DNA from: Oribacterium sp. UBA3737 | GTDB lineage: Bacteria; Bacillota_A; Clostridia; Lachnospirales; Lachnospiraceae | NCBI GenBank assembly: GCA_002371295.1 | Contig: DFGZ01000209.1 | Location: 1 to 8,245 of the forward strand | Direction of reading: 5' to 3' | Length of the DNA stretch: 8,245 nt | In this document: positions 6,672 to 8,245 of the stretch, piece after piece | Layout of the letters: each line of letters opens with the position of its first letter | Numbering within the stretch: position 1 is the first letter of the stretch | The notes under the pieces: model-generated | Databases searched by the model: none | What the model was told of the DNA's origin: nothing | What the model saw: only the letters and a program-made list of their open reading frames with translations | Made by a program: the position numbers and the translations under genes

Positions 6672-7616
6672 TTAAGCCTTCTTAGCAGCAGCCTGCTGTG
6701 CAGCAACCTCTGCAGCGAAATCCTCATTCTTCTTCTCAAGACCCTCACCTGTCTCGAAACGGATGAAGGTAACAATCTCGATAGCAGCATTCTGAGCCTT
6801 TGCAACAGAATCAACATACTGCTGAACAGACTGCTTTCCGTCCTCAGCCTTTACGTATGTCTGATCAAGAAGACAGATCTCCTTGAGCTCCTTGTTGATA
6901 CGACCCTGAACCATACCTGCGATAACCTTCTCAGGAGCGTTTGGCTTCTCGTTCTTAGCTGCAGCTGTAAGGATCTCAGTCTCGCTTGCAAGATAAGCCT
7001 GATCAACTTCCTTACGTGATGTGTACTTTGGCTTAAGAGCAGCTACCTGCATAGCGATGTTCTTTGCCATCTCTGTAACAGCATCGTTAACAACGTTTGA
7101 CTTAACCTGAAGAAGAACACCGATACGTCCGCCGCCGTGTACGTAATCCTGTACGAAACCATCGTTCTCTGAAAGCTTCTGGAAACGACGGATGTGCATG
7201 TTCTCACCGATGATTGAAATCTCCTCTGAAAGCTGCTCGGCAACTGTTCTTGTGTTGTCAAGATCCCACTTCTCAGCAAGGAAAGCGTCGATATCAGCTG
7301 CCTCTGACTTAAGAGCCTGAGCTGCTACTTCTGAAACGTATGTCTGGAACTTCTCGTTCTTTGCAACGAAGTCAGTCTCAGCATTAACCTCAACAACAAC
7401 ACCTGTGTGCATGTCGTCAGCAACCTTTGTGAAAGATACACCCTCAGCTGCGATTCTGCCGGCCTTCTTCTCAGCGCCTGCAAGACCCTGCTCTCTTAAA
7501 AACTCTACTGCCTTGTCCATATCTCCATCTGTTGCAGCAAGAGCCTTCTTACAAGCCATCATTCCTGCACCAGTCATATCACGTAATTCTTTAACCTGAG
7601 CTGCTGTAATTGCCAT
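6672..7616 (-). CDS. tsf: translation elongation factor Ts
   Basis: This 314-aa protein is the guanine-nucleotide exchange factor that releases GDP from EF-Tu. The N-terminal UBA-like domain is clear (ITAAQVKELRDMTGAGMMACK, then ALAATDGDMDKAVEFLRE). It is followed by the EF-Tu-contacting NAETDFVAKN block (Thr81-Asp82-Phe83). The core contains YVHGGGRIGVLLQV (158-171, His160), and the second half has the usual MVQGRINKELKEICLLDQ stretch (235-252). The protein ends with an Ala/Lys-rich tail, AAEVAAQQAAAKKA. A perfect AGGAGG (7630-7625) lies eight bases before the ATG. It follows rpsB across a 95-nt spacer that carries an attenuator-like hairpin, the classic rpsB-tsf pair. Codon choice is markedly restricted, as expected for a highly expressed gene. 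Confidence 0.98.
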   Translation of the reverse strand: MAITAAQVKELRDMTGAGMMACKKALAATDGDMDKAVEFLREQGLAGAEKKAGRIAAEGVSFTKVADDMHTGVVVEVNAETDFVAKNEKFQTYVSEVAAQALKSEAADIDAFLAEKWDLDNTRTVAEQLSEEISIIGENMHIRRFQKLSENDGFVQDYVHGGGRIGVLLQVKSNVVNDAVTEMAKNIAMQVAALKPKYTSRKEVDQAYLASETEILTAAAKNEKPNAPEKVIAGMVQGRINKELKEICLLDQTYVKAEDGKQSVQQYVDSVAKAQNAAIEIVTFIRFETGEGLEKKNEDFAAEVAAQQAAAKKA

Positions 7617-7651
7617 TGTTATATCCTCCTAGATATATGTTTCTTTATCTG

Positions 7652-7699
7652 AAAAAAACCAGCATTGAGCAATCTATGAAATTGTCTAATGCCGGTTTT
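7652..7699 (-). terminator. attenuator/partial terminator between rpsB and tsf
   Basis: On the minus strand AAAACCGGCATT and AATGCTGGTTTT pair along 12 bp with one G-T pair. A shorter inner CAAT/ATTG stem lies within the loop, and the stem runs straight into seven T residues. The form is that of an intrinsic terminator, yet tsf with its own strong ribosome site starts only 36 nt later. It probably reduces but does not abolish readthrough, or protects the 3' end of an rpsB-only mRNA after processing. Confidence 0.75.
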
Positions 7700-7711
7700 A
7701 CGTTTACTTTA

Positions 7712-8245
7712 TTAAGCCTCTGTAGTGAAGTCCTCACCAGCTGTAGCAGCTGCTGCCTCTTCCTCAGTCATCTCGCCCTGCTTAGCCTCGATAACAGCGT
7801 CAGCCATCTTGCCTACGATAAGCTTGATAGCACGGATAGCGTCATCGTTACCAGGGATAACATAATCAAGCTCCTCAGGATCAGCGTTTGTATCAGCGAT
7901 ACCGAAAAGTGTGATTCCAAGTGCGCGAGCTTCCTTAACGCAGATCTTCTCCTTCTTAGGATCAACAACGAAGATTGCATCAGGAATCTGCTTCATATCC
8001 TTGATACCACCGATGTTAGCCTCGAGCTTGTCCCACTCCTTCTTGATAAGAGCAACTTCCTTCTTAGGAAGAACTTCGAAAGTTCCGTCCTCAGCCATCT
8101 TCTCGATCTCCTTAAGACGATCGATACGAGTCTGGATTGTCTTGAAGTTTGTAAGCATACCGCCGAGCCATCTCTCGTTTACATAGAACTCACCGCAACG
8201 AAGAGCCTCTGACTTAACAGCGTCCTGAGCCTGCTTCTTTGTACC
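7712..8245 (-). CDS. rpsB: 30S ribosomal protein S2, C-terminal 177 residues (5' end beyond window)
   Basis: The reading frame is open from the window edge ([20 protein letters not shown]) through [18 protein letters not shown] to a TAA at 7714-7712, giving 177 codons. An S2 protein is usually 230-260 aa, so about 60-75 N-terminal residues are missing. S2 binds late in assembly of the small subunit, at the head-platform junction, and helps recruit S1-like function and mRNA. Recognisable parts are the coiled-coil region with [19 protein letters not shown], the [12 protein letters not shown] strand, [19 protein letters not shown] and the [15 protein letters not shown] block. The protein ends in an acidic/alanine-rich tail. 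The ATG at 8158 is an internal methionine (GGMLTNF), not the start. Codon use matches tsf. Confidence 0.98.
   Translation of the reverse strand, partial: GTKKQAQDAVKSEALRCGEFYVNERWLGGMLTNFKTIQTRIDRLKEIEKMAEDGTFEVLPKKEVALIKKEWDKLEANIGGIKDMKQIPDAIFVVDPKKEKICVKEARALGITLFGIADTNADPEELDYVIPGNDDAIRAIKLIVGKMADAVIEAKQGEMTEEEAAAATAGEDFTTEA

Noticed and set aside
8156..8158. ATG that could be taken as the start of rpsB
   Set aside because: The frame is open to the window edge with clear S2 sequence upstream (residues [10 protein letters not shown] onward), so this is an internal methionine.
7610..8212. 200-codon open frame on the plus strand across the rpsB-tsf junction
   Set aside because: It is antisense to rpsB, spans an attenuator, and is explained by the restricted codon use of the ribosomal gene.
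1..8245. Search by eye for mobile elements, CRISPR arrays, tRNA/rRNA genes and riboswitches
   Set aside because: No transposase, terminal inverted repeats, regular short repeats, tRNA cloverleaf or known riboswitch core was seen on either strand.

Overview
The window looks like chromosomal DNA from a Gram-positive Clostridia member, most likely a Lachnospiraceae-type anaerobe. The reasons are strong AGGAGG-type ribosome binding sites, moderate-to-low GC with AT-rich intergenic regions, a family-typical truA (GWEHQ and FLQNQVR variants), YkuD L,D-transpeptidases with VanW-type/PG_binding_4 architecture, and the character of rpsB, tsf and dus. The genus cannot be fixed from sequence alone. Every convincing gene lies on the minus strand, so transcription runs from high to low coordinates.

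Right end (8245 to about 6603): a translation unit. It holds the 3' part of rpsB (ribosomal protein S2, 5' end outside the window), a 95-nt spacer with a terminator-like attenuator, tsf (elongation factor Ts), and a textbook intrinsic terminator that closes the transcript. These two genes have the narrow codon choice of highly expressed genes, unlike their neighbours.

Gap 6376-6602: the terminator is followed by about 120 nt with no recognisable gene, then two candidate sigma-A promoters for the next unit. The nearer one has an extended -10.

Middle and left (6375 to 1): seven closely spaced co-directional genes. In order of transcription they are an acylphosphatase with an unusual 47-residue N-terminal extension, truA (tRNA pseudouridine synthase), a membrane-anchored L,D-transpeptidase (455 aa), a secreted L,D-transpeptidase (246 aa), a seven-TM protein with a degenerate GGDEF and an intact EAL c-di-GMP phosphodiesterase domain, a patatin-like phospholipase, and the first 13 codons of a tRNA-dihydrouridine synthase cut by the window edge. 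The first pair are 14 nt apart. The last three overlap or nearly touch, which suggests translational coupling. The only sizeable break is the 136-nt spacer between the two transpeptidases, which contains a 46-nt hairpin and a possible extended -10.

Functionally the run combines tRNA modification (truA, dus) with cell-envelope work: two peptidoglycan cross-linking or lipoprotein-anchoring enzymes, a lipid hydrolase and a membrane c-di-GMP turnover protein. A c-di-GMP/envelope module is a reasonable inference, but no gene here belongs to an unknown family and I see no mobile element, CRISPR array, tRNA/rRNA gene or defence system. The window is mostly housekeeping, with a few regulatory and architectural details worth checking.
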